DNA of 64,000 nt from Ophiosphaerella korrae. Lineage: Eukaryota > Ascomycota > Dothideomycetes > Pleosporales > Phaeosphaeriaceae. Below are positions 13,710 through 26,756 of the stretch, one piece after another. The notes beneath the pieces were generated by a model that ran no database searches, was not told where the DNA came from, and saw nothing but the letters and a program-made list of their open reading frames with translations. Position 1 is the stretch's first letter; each line of letters begins with the position of its first letter. The stretch spans positions 61,656 through 125,655 of the forward strand of contig JALNQF010000127.1 in the NCBI GenBank assembly GCA_028456385.1. The letters are read 5' to 3'. The position numbers and the translations under genes were made by a program.

Positions 13710-14349
13710 CTACTCTCCTCTTAAGGTAAGTTTTTGTTTCTCTACCCTAGGCCTAAGGTTATTAGTCTAGTTTTCTTATTTATTTCTAGTTCTTTATTAT
13801 TCTCTATATCTTCTTATTCTAATTATAATAAACTTCTTTTTATTACTTGTATTACTCGTAATAGAGTTAAAATATTTCCTTGCGCCTATTATACCTAATT
13901 AAAGCTTACCTATCTAGTTTCTTTAAAGGATAGTAAGTATTATAGTAAGTATATTCTTACTAATATTTAGTATAAATATACTCCTTTAAGTATTTCTCTT
14001 ATAGAGTGTAAGTACTTAATTTCTATATAGTCTCTTCTTACGAAGTTATATAGGGCGAGCTATTAACTAAGCTTAAGAGATACTATTATTATAGCTTGTA
14101 GAAGCTAAAGCTAAGTATAAGCTAACTCTTTATAAGCTAGTAGATCTTTATTCTTACGTTAAGTGTTTTTATAAGATAAAAGCTTATAATAATACTAAAT
14201 TATCTAAATAGTCTCGTGCCTTAAAGGCTAAGATAGACCTTAAAGACGCTATAGAGGCTGCCCTAGCTCCTATTATATTAGGCGTTCCTAGCGTTACTCT
14301 ATTTGTTATTAGTAGTACTAATTTTCTTAGTTTACTACAAGGCGCTCTA

Positions 14350-17300
14350 GAAGGTTTTAACTTTAGAACTCTTCTAGTTTCTTAAAGTAGTTAAGGTTAT
14401 CTTCTAGTTCCTATATATTTTCTTATAGTTACTCTTTCTTGTCTATACCTATTTATTTTACTAGGTAGTAGTTCCTACTATTATAGAACTAGTATACTAG
14501 GATTTCTTTAACTTCTTATTTCTCTTGTTCTTTATACGTATCTACTTTATATACTAGTAGTTCTATATTTTATAGTACTATCTTAAGTAGTACTATATAG
14601 AAGGTTTAGTATATCCTTATTTTGTTTAGTAGCTTTAATTTAAATATAACTAGCGTAACTTCTTTCTTAATTTTATATAGTCTTATCTTAACGTAGTCTA
14701 ATTTTAAACTTAGTCTTTTACTCTTAATATATTTTTATACTAACTATACTTTTTCTCTCTTTTTAAGTTAAAGTCTTTCTCTATATTTCTTGTTATAATA
14801 CTTTACTATCTAATTATATAGGAATTCTATATCCTATCTTAATTAATTGTATATATCTTTAAGTTTGTTAGCGAAGTTTTCTCCTCTTAGAGACTAAGAT
14901 ATCTCTAGTTTTAGTATTCTATACGTACTAGGGTTAAATCTATAATTTATAAAGAAAGGTAATACTCTTATTACTATATTCTTTACGCTGTTGTATACTA
15001 ACTATGCTATAGGTAGTAACTATACCTAATTATTTTAGTTGTAGTTAAGATAGCATCTTAAGTATTATTCTACTATCTAATTTATTTATTCTAATTATCT
15101 ATGTATCTATAGGTAGTATATAGTAGATATTACGTATTTAATTCCTAATTGTACTATTATCGTTCTCTATAATTTTAATATAAATCTTATATATTTATCT
15201 ATAATAATCTTATCTAGTAGTCTATATTAACTAATTATAGTTCCTAGAACTTAATATATAGTAACCTCTATCCTACTTTTTTCTTTATATAGTCTTAAGT
15301 ATAAGTACTTTATAAGCTTATCTACTATTATTAGGATTCTATTATACTTAACTTATAATATTAGGTTTTTTAACTTAGGTAGCTTTGTAATAAAGTCTAT
15401 TATAATAACTCCTTATAGTTATTCTAGTACTTCTACTAGTTATAGTATCCTATATAGTACGTATCTATTGTACTTATTTCTCTAATATTCTATATAATCT
15501 TATAGTATCTCTATTACTAGTTATCTTACTTTTAGTATATAATAATCTTGTAGTAGTCTATCTAATATTTTTTTAATACTTTAGTAACTATATACTAGTA
15601 ATTTATAAAATTATTATATAAATTCTCTCTAGATCTTCTTTAGAATGTATATTCTTTTGTAGGCTTGTACTAGTCTTTCTTAGGTTTCTAGTTTTTCTAT
15701 TTCTTTAGATACTTCTTACGTTATTTTCTAAATCTATTTGTCTAGCTTACTACTCGTTCTTTTAAGTGTTGCAGCTATTTTAAGTATATTTAGGACTAAA
15801 TATCTTTCTTTATTCTTAACTAGAACTATACTAGTAGCGCTTACTTCTTTTTATAAGTCTAGTCTTCTACTAAGGGCGTCTATAAATTAGTTATCTTTCC
15901 CTTTTATATATATAATTTCTATATTAAATATTAATAGGAATTCCTACTATCTTATATATTATTATAATAGTTCTTTGTTTAGTATAAATCTTATAAGATT
16001 CTTATAGTCTATATAGACCTTTATTTAATATTTTACTCTTTATAGGTATACTCTTTACTATTTAAATACTTTATAGATTACTAGTATCTCCTTATTATAA
16101 ATTAGGTAGTTAAGCTCTACTAGCTTTATTTTCTTAGAGAAGTATTTAACTAGGTATTCCTTTTTAGTCTTTAGGTCTTCCTATATTAGTGCTATTCTAT
16201 AGACTAAGTTAGATGCGTCTATTTTTACTATTACTAGTAGGTCTAGGTTATATATTCTAATAACTAGGTTTTCTATAAACTTCTTTTTAATCTTATTAAA
16301 TACTTTATTATATTCCTTTATCTATTTAAATAGTATATCTTTTTTTATAAGTATTATTATTAGTTTTATATCTTTAGACTATCTTACTATTAACTTTCTA
16401 TAAAAGTTAGCTAAGCTATAAAATTATTATACTTCTTTTAGGTTCTTTAGTGTTAGCTATTTGTTAATTAATCTAATCTTTTCTAGATTAATCTTAATTT
16501 TTCCTAGTTTAATAATAAATCTAAGGAAATCTATTTCTTTTATATAGAATTTGTATTTTCTTATTTTAAGAAATAATTTACTTTCTACTAGTTTCTCTAG
16601 TACTTTGTATACGTATTGTACGTGTTCTTCCTCTATTTCTAAGAATATAAGGATATTGTCTAAGTATATAAATATAAATATATCTAAGTACTCTCTTAGT
16701 ACTATATTAATTCTTTCTTAGAAGGCTACTAGTGCGTTTATTAAGCTAAAGGGTATAACTAGGTATTTATATAGTTTATATTATGTTCTAAATACTATTT
16801 TCTACTTATTGCCTTTCTTAATTCTAATCTAGTAGTAGGCGTTCTAGATATCTAGTTTTATAAAGATCCTTGCTTTTTGTAGTCTATCTTATATTACGTT
16901 AATTTATAGTAAGAAGTATTAGTTCTTATTTATAATTACGTTAATCTTTTTAAAGTTTTTGTAAAGTCTTTTATTACTTATTTTCTTTTTATCTATAAAT
17001 ATAAGTTTATATACTACTAAGGACTTAGATTCTTGTATCTATCTTTTCTTTAGCGCGTTTCTAATAAACGTTTATTTAATCTTAGATTCTTCTTCTATTT
17101 TTCTATAAACTAGGCTCTATCCTACGTTCTTATCTTCTTTTAGGTCTATTACTAAGTCTTATAGCTAATATTCTAGAAGATAATCTTTAGGTTCTATAAG
17201 TTGTTTTTCTTATTTCTTATATTTTTTAGAGAATTCTCCTTTATATATATTTATATTAGCTTTTAATATATCTATTCTCTAGTAATTAATTTTTCTTATT

Positions 17301-19845
17301 CTCTAATTAATGTGTAGGTTAGTTATTTATAACTATAGTATTCCTAGTATTATATCTTATTTGTTATTAATTATTATTATATCTATAACTATATTTTTAA
17401 TTAATATCCCTTCTAGTTTTAGTATAGAAGAAACTGTTTTAAACTTAATAGGTTCTTAGAATAGTTTTCCTTTAATTATACTTAGTTGTTAAGGGTACTT
17501 CTTTATTATATACTCTATTCCTTGTTCTTCTACAAACTTCTTTAATATAAAGTTTCTTGTAACTCTACTATTAATTATTAATTATACTTTCTTTCTTTAG
17601 TAAGTACCTATCTTTATAATATATAGGGCTCTTTTACCTTCTAACCTTTCTTGCTTAGGTATTTTTATAAATTATCTATCTTTCTAAGGCTATAGCTCTA
17701 CTTTAAGTTTACATTCTTTATATTTTAGATATTTATTATACTTGTATTTGTACTATAGTCTTCCTTAGACGTATTTCTTAGATAGTTTTAGTCTAGGCTT
17801 TACTACTACGTAACTTTCTTCTAAGACTATCTCTTATCCTTAGATGTTTTTTACTAGAATTACTCTTATATAATTATAACCTTTTCTTTTTATAGGCTAT
17901 ACTCTATTATTTACTTTAGGTTACCTATATATAATATAATTCTTGTCTAAGTATAATATCTATAATACCTTAAAATATACTAGGTGCTTTAGATCTCTTA
18001 TCTTGTTATCCTCTTCTTAGTATTTATCTTTTCTAGGTGTATCTATTATTAAAATATAGTATACTATTAGTATTCTTAGTATATAAGCTTTATTAATCTA
18101 TTATATTTTCTTTATAAAGTACTACTATTCTTTTTATATAGGTATCCTTTTTACTATAACTATATATTACTTTATCTATTCTTAAAATAGTATAAACTTT
18201 ATTTCTTTAGGATTGTATTCTTTCTAGTCTTTGTACGCTTCCTCTTTACTTATAACTAGTAAGTATTTCTAAATAAACTTCTATTCTCTATTTTGTTCCT
18301 CTATATATATTATTGTATAGCTATTATAGCTATATATATCTAGCTAGGTATACTTTATACTTCTTATACTTCTTTATTTCTTACTTTCTTATAGTTCTTT
18401 AGAGGAAGCTATAGTAGTCTCTTTATCTAGTACCTATCTTTTAGCCTAGATTAATAAGTTCTAGAGTTCTTCCCCTTCTAAGTCTTCTATTAGTAGGTCT
18501 ATTATATGCGCTATTTCTTCTAGCTATACTTTTATTCTTTCTTTTATTACTACTACTCTATTTCTTTATTATAGGAAGTATCTTACTTTCTACTTACTAG
18601 AAAGATATATATAGTAGTTATCCTTATAATAAAAGGTCTAATAGAGTATTGTATATTATATTTCTTTACTCCTAGCTACTTTTTCTTAAGGTTTAGCCTA
18701 TACTTATAGTATTTCTTTCTTCTTTTTAGTTGTTTTTAACTAAGTTTCTTTATCTTTCTTATAGTCCTTACTTTTGTAGTCTTTTACAAAGTATCCTAGT
18801 TTTCTATATTTATAATATATTGTATCTTTTTTTTTTATAATTAGTAGTCTTTTACGTAGTAGCCTTTCTTCCTATAATTAAAATACGTAAAGTCTTTATT
18901 CTTCTTTTTCTTTTTATCTTTATTTACGTTAAAGATTATAGGGTCTCTAGCGTCCTAATTTCTAGTTTAGTTACTATATTTATTCTTTTTCTATTCTTGA
19001 AGGTTGTTATTAATTTAGATTACTTACTATTTTAGGTCTTCTAGTGTCCTAAGTTTCTCTATATATATTATTTCGTATCGAATTTTTGCGTTTAGTCTTT
19101 GTTTAAATTGTAATATAAGGGCTAATTCATTCTATTCTATATTTTAGCTTAGTTATTTAAATTATAATATATATTCTAGAATACTCTTGCTTTATATAAG
19201 CCTTTTAAGTTTCTCTTTAGCTTATTAAGTAATATCTATATCTCTAAATACTACTCTTATTTGTTTAGTAAAGTATTTATAGCTTCTAAAAATAGCTCTT
19301 ATTTTATCTTTCTAGGTTATTAGAGAGTACGTCGTGTAGTCTATCTAGTAAGGCTCGTACTATCTTATTGTATCTTCTTTAAGGTGTAGTCTAATATATA
19401 TTACCTTTTTCTCTTCTATATTAAAGTATAGTACTTATACGTCTATCTAGAGTTATACTAACACTATAAAGGGTCTTAATTTCTCTCTTGTTCTATTAAA
19501 CTTTTTAAGGATAGGTATCTTAAGTAGTTTCTTTATTATACTTATTTCTAGTTATTAGGTAATTAGTTCTATCTAGTTCTAGCCCTTAATAATAGCTTTA
19601 ATTTATACTTTGTTCTATTTTAAGTAGTCTTGTAGTTCCTTATTCTACGTTTCTAGGGCTTTAATTACTATTTTTATATCTTCTTTATTATTAATTAGTT
19701 TATTTATACAATCCTTAATTGTTTCTTATATAGTACTATCTAACTTATAACTACTTCTAGGGGCTTTACTTGTTAAACTTTCTACTATTGTATTAGCTAG
19801 ACTACGCGCTACTTATACTTTACTTCTCGTAATAACTAAATTAGT
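14350..19845 (-). pseudogene. Gypsy gag-pol of copy 2, RIP-degraded
   Basis: Same order as copy 1 on the minus strand: gag CCHC remains at about 18775-18870, reverse transcriptase YxDD box at about 16635-16665, RNase H start at about 16200-16250, integrase core at about 15100-15420 and chromodomain-like end at about 14370-14530. Stops occur throughout. On the plus strand TpG is retained and CpA is nearly absent: over about 180 bases from 18961 I counted six TG and one CA. Not functional. Confidence 0.8.
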
Positions 19846-19849
19846 AAGG

Positions 19850-20291
19850 TGTAATAGGCTTACTAGGGTCAACTTCCTAATAGCCTAGATAAGTATTAGT
19901 AGATTGCAAGTTAATAATAAAAGCTTATATAGTAATCTATAATAGGCTATAAATAATAGAAGATGTTTTGCAACTATCTTAGTATTATTGCTTGTAGTTA
20001 ATAATTGAATTGCTAATACTATCCTAGTAATAGTTATTACTACTAACTATATACTTAGGCCCCTTAGCTAGCTTTATACTTCGTGTTTACTAAGATCGCG
20101 AATTGTAAATTTATTACCTACTTAGCTTTATACTTTATATTTGCTAAGATCGCGAATTGCGAATTTATTACGTGTCTCTATTGTAGTTAGTTTTCTAGTT
20201 AAGTTTGTTACCCTATAGGTTATACATGCTTTTGTTATCTATAGTAGGGCTAACTAGCTTAAATTAGTTTTCCTTTATTATAGCTGTAATA
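19850..20291 (-). repeat. 5' LTR of copy 2 with two 54-bp repeat units
   Basis: Starts TGTAATAGGC and ends GCTGTAATA. Two tandem 54-bp units start at 20070 and 20124, against three in the partner LTR. Confidence 0.9.
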
Positions 20292-20824
20292 TATTTCCTT
20301 GTTTACGTTATAAGTCTTTTAGCTTTCTATTAGTTTATCTTTCTTTAAAATATAGTAAAGCTTATAAGGCGTATATTTATACTAATACTTATTTATCTTA
20401 TAATCTTTCTATAGTATCTCTTATAGAGTATAAGTTTATTAGGCTTATTTATACGTCTATACTTAAATATAATAGGGAGACCTATTAACTATACTTTAGA
20501 AAAACTATTATTATAGATTATAAAAGCTAAAAAAGAGTATAAGAGGCTATATAAAGTCTTTTATTATACGCTAAAGGAGTATTAGTCTTAACTTCTTAAT
20601 TGTTAAATATAGTTATCTAATATCTAGGCCTATTGATTTTATCTTTATAAGATAAAGGCCTTAAACGATAAGAAGTCTATTAAATAGTCTACTCTTCTAG
20701 AATCTAAGCTAGACTTTAAGGATATAGTAGTAGCTACTTATACTTCTACTATATTAAGCGCGTCTAACGCCTTTCTATCTATTACTAGTAGCGCAGGTCT
20801 TCCCTATTTACTACTAGGCGTTCT

Positions 20825-23800
20825 AGAGGATTTTAACTTTAGAACTCTTCTAGTTTCTATATATCTTCTTATAGTTAACTTTCTTTGTTTATACCTATCT
20901 ATTTTACTAGGTAGTAATTCTTTCTATTATAAGACTAAGGCTATAAGATTTCTTTAACTTTTTATTCTTCTTATTCTCTATATATATCTACTTTGTACAC
21001 TAGTAGTTCTACTTCTTGTAGTACCTTTTCTAGTAGTACTACGTAGAATATTAGGTATATCTTTATCTTATCTAGTAGCCTTAGTTTAAATATAACTAGT
21101 ATAACTTTTTTCTTAATTTTATATAGTCTTATCTTTATATAGTCTAATTTTAAGCTTATTCTTTTACTTTTAATATTTCTTTAAACTAAATATACTTTTT
21201 CTCTCTCTATAAATTAAAGTTCTTTTTAGTACTTTTTATTATAGTATTTTACTATTTAATCTTATAGGAATTCTATATCCTATTATAGTTAATTGTATAT
21301 CTCCTAAAGTCTATTTATAAAGTTTTCTCTTTTTAGAGTCTAAGATACTTAAAATCTTAGTATCTAGTATATATTAGAGTTAAATCTATAATTTATAAAG
21401 AAAAGTAATACTCTTATTACTATATTCTTTACGCTATTGTATACTAACTATACTATAGGTAATAATTATACCTAATTATTCTAATTATAGTTAAAGTAGT
21501 ATCTAAAGTATTATTCTACTATTTAATTTATTTATTCTAATTATCTATCTATCTATAGATAATATACTATTAATATTATATATTAAACTTCTAATAATAC
21601 TATTATTATTCTCTATAGTTTTAATATAAATCTTATATCTCTATCTATAATAATTTTATCTAGAATACTATACTAGCTAATTACTATTCCTAAGACCTAA
21701 TATACTATAACTTCTATTTTACTTTTCTCTTTATAAAGTCTAAAGTATAAATACTTTATAAGTTTATCTATTATTATTAGGATTCTATTATATTTAACTT
21801 TTAATATTTACTCTTTTAACTTTAGTAGCTTTGTAATAAAGTCTATTATAATAACTCTCTATAGTTTTTCTAGTATCTTAACTAGTTATAGTATTTTATA
21901 TAGTATATATCTATTATACTTGTTTCTATAATATTCTATATAGTCTTATAGTACTTCTATTACTAATTATCTTACTTTTAGAATATAGTAGTCTCTTAAA
22001 TATCTATCTAGAGTTTTATCTATACCCTAGTATCTATATACTAGTAGTTTATAAAACTATTTTATAAACTCTCTCTATATTTTACTTAGTATATACGTTC
22101 TTCTATATACTTTTATAAGTCTTTTTTAGATTTTAAGTTTTTCTATTTCTTTAGAGGCTTTTTTTATTTCTTTCTAAATCTATTTATCTAGCTTACTACT
22201 TTTTCTTTTAAGTATTATAGCTATCTTAGGTATATTTAAGACTAAATGTCTATTTTTATTTATAAGTAAAACTATACTAGTAGTATTTACTTTTTTTTAT
22301 AAATCTAGTCTTCTACTTAGAGTATATATAAATTAATTATCTTTACTATTAGTATATATAATCTCTAGATTAAATATTAACAAGAACTCCTACTATCTTA
22401 TATAGCGTTATAATAAGTCTTTATTTAGTATAAATTCTATTAGATTTTTATAGTCTATATAAACTTTTATTTAGTATTTTACTTCTTATATATATACTCT
22501 CTATTATTTAAATACTTTATAGATTACTAGTATCTCTTTATTATAAATTAAGTAGTAAAGCTCTACTAGCTTTATTTTCTTAGAGAAGTATTTAACTAAG
22601 TATTCTTACTTTGTATTTAGGTCTTCTTGTATTAGTGCTATTCTATAGACTAAATAAGATACGTCTATTTTTACTATTACTAGTAAGTCTAGGTTATATA
22701 TCCTAAAAACTAGGTTTTCTATAAATCTCTTCTTAATTTAGTTAAATACTTTATTATATTCCTAAGTTTATTTAAATAGCGTATCCTTCTTTATAAGGTT
22801 TCTTAATAGTTCTATTAACTTAAACTAATTTACTATTAGTTTTCTATAAAAGTTTACTAGTCTATAGAATTATTATACTTCTTATAAGTTCTTAGGTATT
22901 AGCTATTCTTAGATTACTTTAATCTTATTTAAGTTAATCCTAATTTTTCCTAGTTCTATAATAAATCTTAGGAAATCTATTTCTTTATTGTAGAATTTAT
23001 ATTTTCTTATCTTAATAAATAGTTTACTTTCTACTAGCTTTTCTAGTACTTTATATATATATTATACGTATTCCTCTTCTATTTCTAAGAATATAAGGAT
23101 ATTATCTAGGTATATAAATATAAATACGTCTAAATACTCTTTTAGAACTATATTAATTCTTTCTTAGAATACTACTAGTGCGTTTATTAGTCTAAATAGT
23201 ATAACTAAATAATTAAATAGTCTATATTACGTTCTAAATATAGTTTTCTATTTATCTCCTTCTTTAATTCTAATCTTGTAGTAGGCGTTTTAGATATCTA
23301 GTTTTGTAAAGATTTAGGCTTTCTATACTTTATCTTGTATTTTATTAATTTATAGTAAAAGGTAGTATTTTTATTTATAATTGTGTTTATCTTTCTAAAG
23401 TCTATATAGAGTTGTTTATTATTTATCTCTTTTTTATCTATAAATATAAGTCTATATACTATTAAATATTTAGATTCTTATATCTATTATTTCTTTAGTA
23501 CGTTTTAAATAAATACTCGTTTAATCTTAGATTCTTGTTTTGTTTTCTTATAGACTAATCTCTATCTTATATTTTTTCTTTCTTCTAGCTCTATTACTAA
23601 GTCCTATAGTTAAGATTCTAGAAGATAGTAGTTAGGTTTTATAAGTTATTTCTTCTATTTTTTATATTTCTCTAGTAACCTTTCCTTATATATACTTATG
23701 TTAGCTTTTAATATATCTTTCTTTAAGTAACTAATTTTCTCTATTTTCTAATTAATCCTTAGGTTAGTTATCTATAACTATAGTATACCTAATATTATGT

Positions 23801-26300
23801 CTTATTTAATATTAATTATTGTTATATCTATAACTATATTCTTAATTTTTAGTCCGTCTAGCTTTAGTGTTAAAGGTATTATCTTAAACCTAATAAGTTC
23901 TTAGAATAGTTTTCCTTTAATTATACTTAGTTATTAAGAGTACTTTTATATAGTATATTTTATTTTTTAGTTTTCTATAAACTTCTTTTATATAAAGTTT
24001 CTTATAGCTCTACTATTAATTATTAATTATACTTTACTATCTTAGTATATTCTCTTTTTTATAACGTGTAGGCCTAATATACCTTTTAGCTTTTCTTACT
24101 TAGGTCTCTCTTTAAATTAACTATTCTTCTAAAGCTATTATCCTTTTTTTTATTTATAGTTTTTAAGTTTTAGATATTTATTATAAGTATACTTATACTA
24201 TAGCCTTTCTTTTATATATTCTTTAGATAACTTAGGTTCTAGTCTAATTAATATATATTCTTTATTAAGTATTTTAACTATTTCTTAATCTTAAATTTCT
24301 TTCTTTAAGATTACCCTTATATAGTTGTATCCTTTTTCTTATTTTAGCTATATATAGTTTTGTACTTTTACTTCTCTATTTAAGTAGTAGTTTGTATTTA
24401 AGTATAATATCTATACTATCTCTAAGTATACTAGATATTCTAGGTCTACTCTTTTATTATCTCCTACCTAGTATCTATCTCTACTAGGTCCTATTATTAT
24501 TAGGACGTAGTATACTATTAGTACTTATAGTATATAGGCTTTGTTAATCTATCGCGTTTTTCTTATAAGATACTACTACTCTCTTTATATAGGTATTCTT
24601 CTTATTACTACTATATATTACTCTATCTATTATTAGAATATTATAAACTTTATTACCTTAGGATTAAGTTCTTTTTAGTCTTTGTACGCTTCCTCTATAC
24701 TTATAACTAGTAAGTATTTCTAAACGAATTTCTATTCTTTATTTTGTTTTACTATATCTATTATTATATAGCTATTATAACTATATATATTTAACTAGGT
24801 ATACTCTATACTTTTTATATTAACTTATCTCTTATCTCTTTATAGTTCTTTAGAGAAGACTATAGTAGTCTCTTTATCTAGTACTAGTCCTTTAGCTTAG
24901 ATTAATAGTATCTAGAGCTTATCTCCTTCTAAGTCTTCTATTAGTAGGTCTATTATATATACTATTTCTTCTAGCTATACTTTTATTCTACTTTCTTTTA
25001 TTACTACTACTCTATACTTCTATAGAAACTATCCTACTCTCTACTTTCTAGAAAGATATATATAGTAGTTATTATTATAATAAAAGGTCTAATTAAGTAT
25101 TATATATTATATTTCTTTACTCTTAGCTACCTTTTCTTAAGGTTTAGCCTATACTTTTAGTACTTCCTTCCTATTTTTAGCTATTTTTAACTATATTTCT
25201 TTCTTAGGATCCTTACTTCTATAGTCTTCTATAAAGTGTCCTAGCTTCTTATATTTATAATATACTATATCTTTCTTCTTTAAATAATAATCTTTTACGT
25301 AGTAGCCTCTCTTACTATAGTTAAAGTACGTAAAGTCTTTATTTTTCTTTTTCTTCTTATCTTTATTAGAGTTAAGGATTATAGGGTCTCTTTTATCTTA
25401 GTTCTAGGTATATCCTCTATATTTATTCTTCTTCTATTCTTAAAAATTATTATTAATTTATATTACCTATTACTTTAGATCTTCTAGTATTCTTAGCTTT
25501 TCTATATAGATTATTTTGTATTATATCTTTAAGTTTAGTACTTGTTTAAACTATAAAATTAGAGATAACTTATTCTATTTTATATTTTGTAATAGTTATT
25601 TAAACTATAATACGTATTTAGAAATACTTTTGTATTAAGTAAGCTTCTTAAGCCTTTCTTTTACTTATTAGGTAATATCTATATCTTTAAATACTACTCT
25701 TATTTATTTTATAAAGTATTTATAACTCCTAAAGATAGCTTTTATTTTATCTTTCTAGGTTATTAGAGCGTATATTGTATAGTCTATCTAGTAGGGTTTA
25801 AACTATTTTATTATATCTTCTTTAAGGTATATTCTAATATATATTACCTTCTTATCCTCTCTATTAAAGTATAGTACTTATATATTAATCTAGAGTTATA
25901 CTAAAGCTATAAAAGGTTTTAGTTTCTCTCTTGTTCTATTAAACTTCTTAAGTATAAGTATCTTAAGTAGTTTCTTTATTATACTTATCTCTAGTCTTTA
26001 TATAATTACTTCTATCTAGTTTTATCCTTCTATAATAGCTTTAATCTATACTTTGTTTTACTTTACGTAGTCCTAAAGTTATTTATTCTAGATTTCTAAC
26101 GCGTTAATTAGTATCTTTATATCTTCTTTTTTAGAAATTAAGTTATTTATATAGTTTTTAATTACCTTCTATAAAGTGTTATTAGACTTACACCTACTTA
26201 GAAGTACTTTTCCTCTTTTCTTAGTTAAACTTTCTACTATTATATTAGCTAGACTATACGCTACTTACGCTTTACTTCTCTTAATAACTAAATTAGCAAG
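20825..26300 (-). pseudogene. Gypsy gag-pol of copy 3, RIP-degraded
   Basis: Minus-strand remains, in order: gag zinc-knuckle region at about 25230-25330, reverse transcriptase YxDD box at about 23090-23125, RNase H start at about 22645-22700, integrase at about 21510-21860 and chromodomain-like end at about 20840-21000. It aligns collinearly with copies 1, 2 and 4 and with the plus-strand copy at 44256-51314. The short open frame at 26176-26358 that crosses into the LTR is chance. Dense stops; not functional. Confidence 0.78.
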
Positions 26301-26301
26301 G

Positions 26302-26751
26302 TATAATAGGTTGCCTATCGTTAACTATAGTAACCCTTCTAGGGTGTTAGTAGATTAAGAGTTAATAATAAAAGTTTGTATAGTAATCTATAATAACTAT
26401 AAATAATAGTTAATTTATATATATAATATTAAGTGTTAACGTTCTATAGTTAAAGGATTAAATTACTAATACTATCCTAATAATACGTATTACTACTAAT
26501 TATATATCTCTACTAATCTATTAATCTATTACTTTTATTTAGTCTTAGTAACTATAGATTAATAGATTACTAATCTATTAATATATATTTAATTTCTATC
26601 TATGTATTAAAGAGATTAAGGAATTACTTACGTGTCCTAATTATAAGTAGTTTCCTAATCTAGGTTATTACTCTACTTATCCTATACTCTATTAGTGCTT
26701 AAGACTAGGCTAATTAGTTCTATCTTAATTTCTCTTGTTATAGCTATAACA
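26302..26751 (-). repeat. 5' LTR of copy 3
   Basis: Partner of 12593-13042, 450 bp. It ends GCTATAACA with the CA intact, followed at once by the duplication ATACT. Confidence 0.9.
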
Positions 26752-26756
26752 ATACT

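Larger units (their letters stand above)
13214..20291 (-). mobile_element. Family-1 Gypsy element, copy 2, complete (7078 bp)
   Basis: Complete minus-strand element nested in copy 3. LTRs are 13214-13709 (496 bp) and 19850-20291 (442 bp), flanked by a perfect duplication TATTT (13209-13213 and 20292-20296). The sequences on the two sides join into one continuous 3' untranslated stretch of copy 3, which confirms the insertion. The LTR length difference is exactly one 54-bp repeat unit. It is the youngest layer of this stack by position. Confidence 0.93.
12593..26751 (-). mobile_element. Family-1 Gypsy element, copy 3, complete ends, holding copy 2
   Basis: Minus-strand element inserted just inside the 5' LTR of the family-2 element. 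LTRs of identical length (450 bp) lie at 12593-13042 and 26302-26751, and a perfect 5-bp duplication ATACT flanks it at 12588-12592 and 26752-26756. Its internal part is 13043-13213 plus 20297-26301, interrupted in the 3' untranslated region by copy 2. Without the guest it is about 7.1 kb. RIP is heavier here than in copies 1 and 2. Confidence 0.92.

Noticed and set aside
26176..26358. 60-codon open frame on the plus strand
   Set aside because: It crosses the junction of the copy 3 gag region and its 5' LTR, antisense to the element; chance opening.
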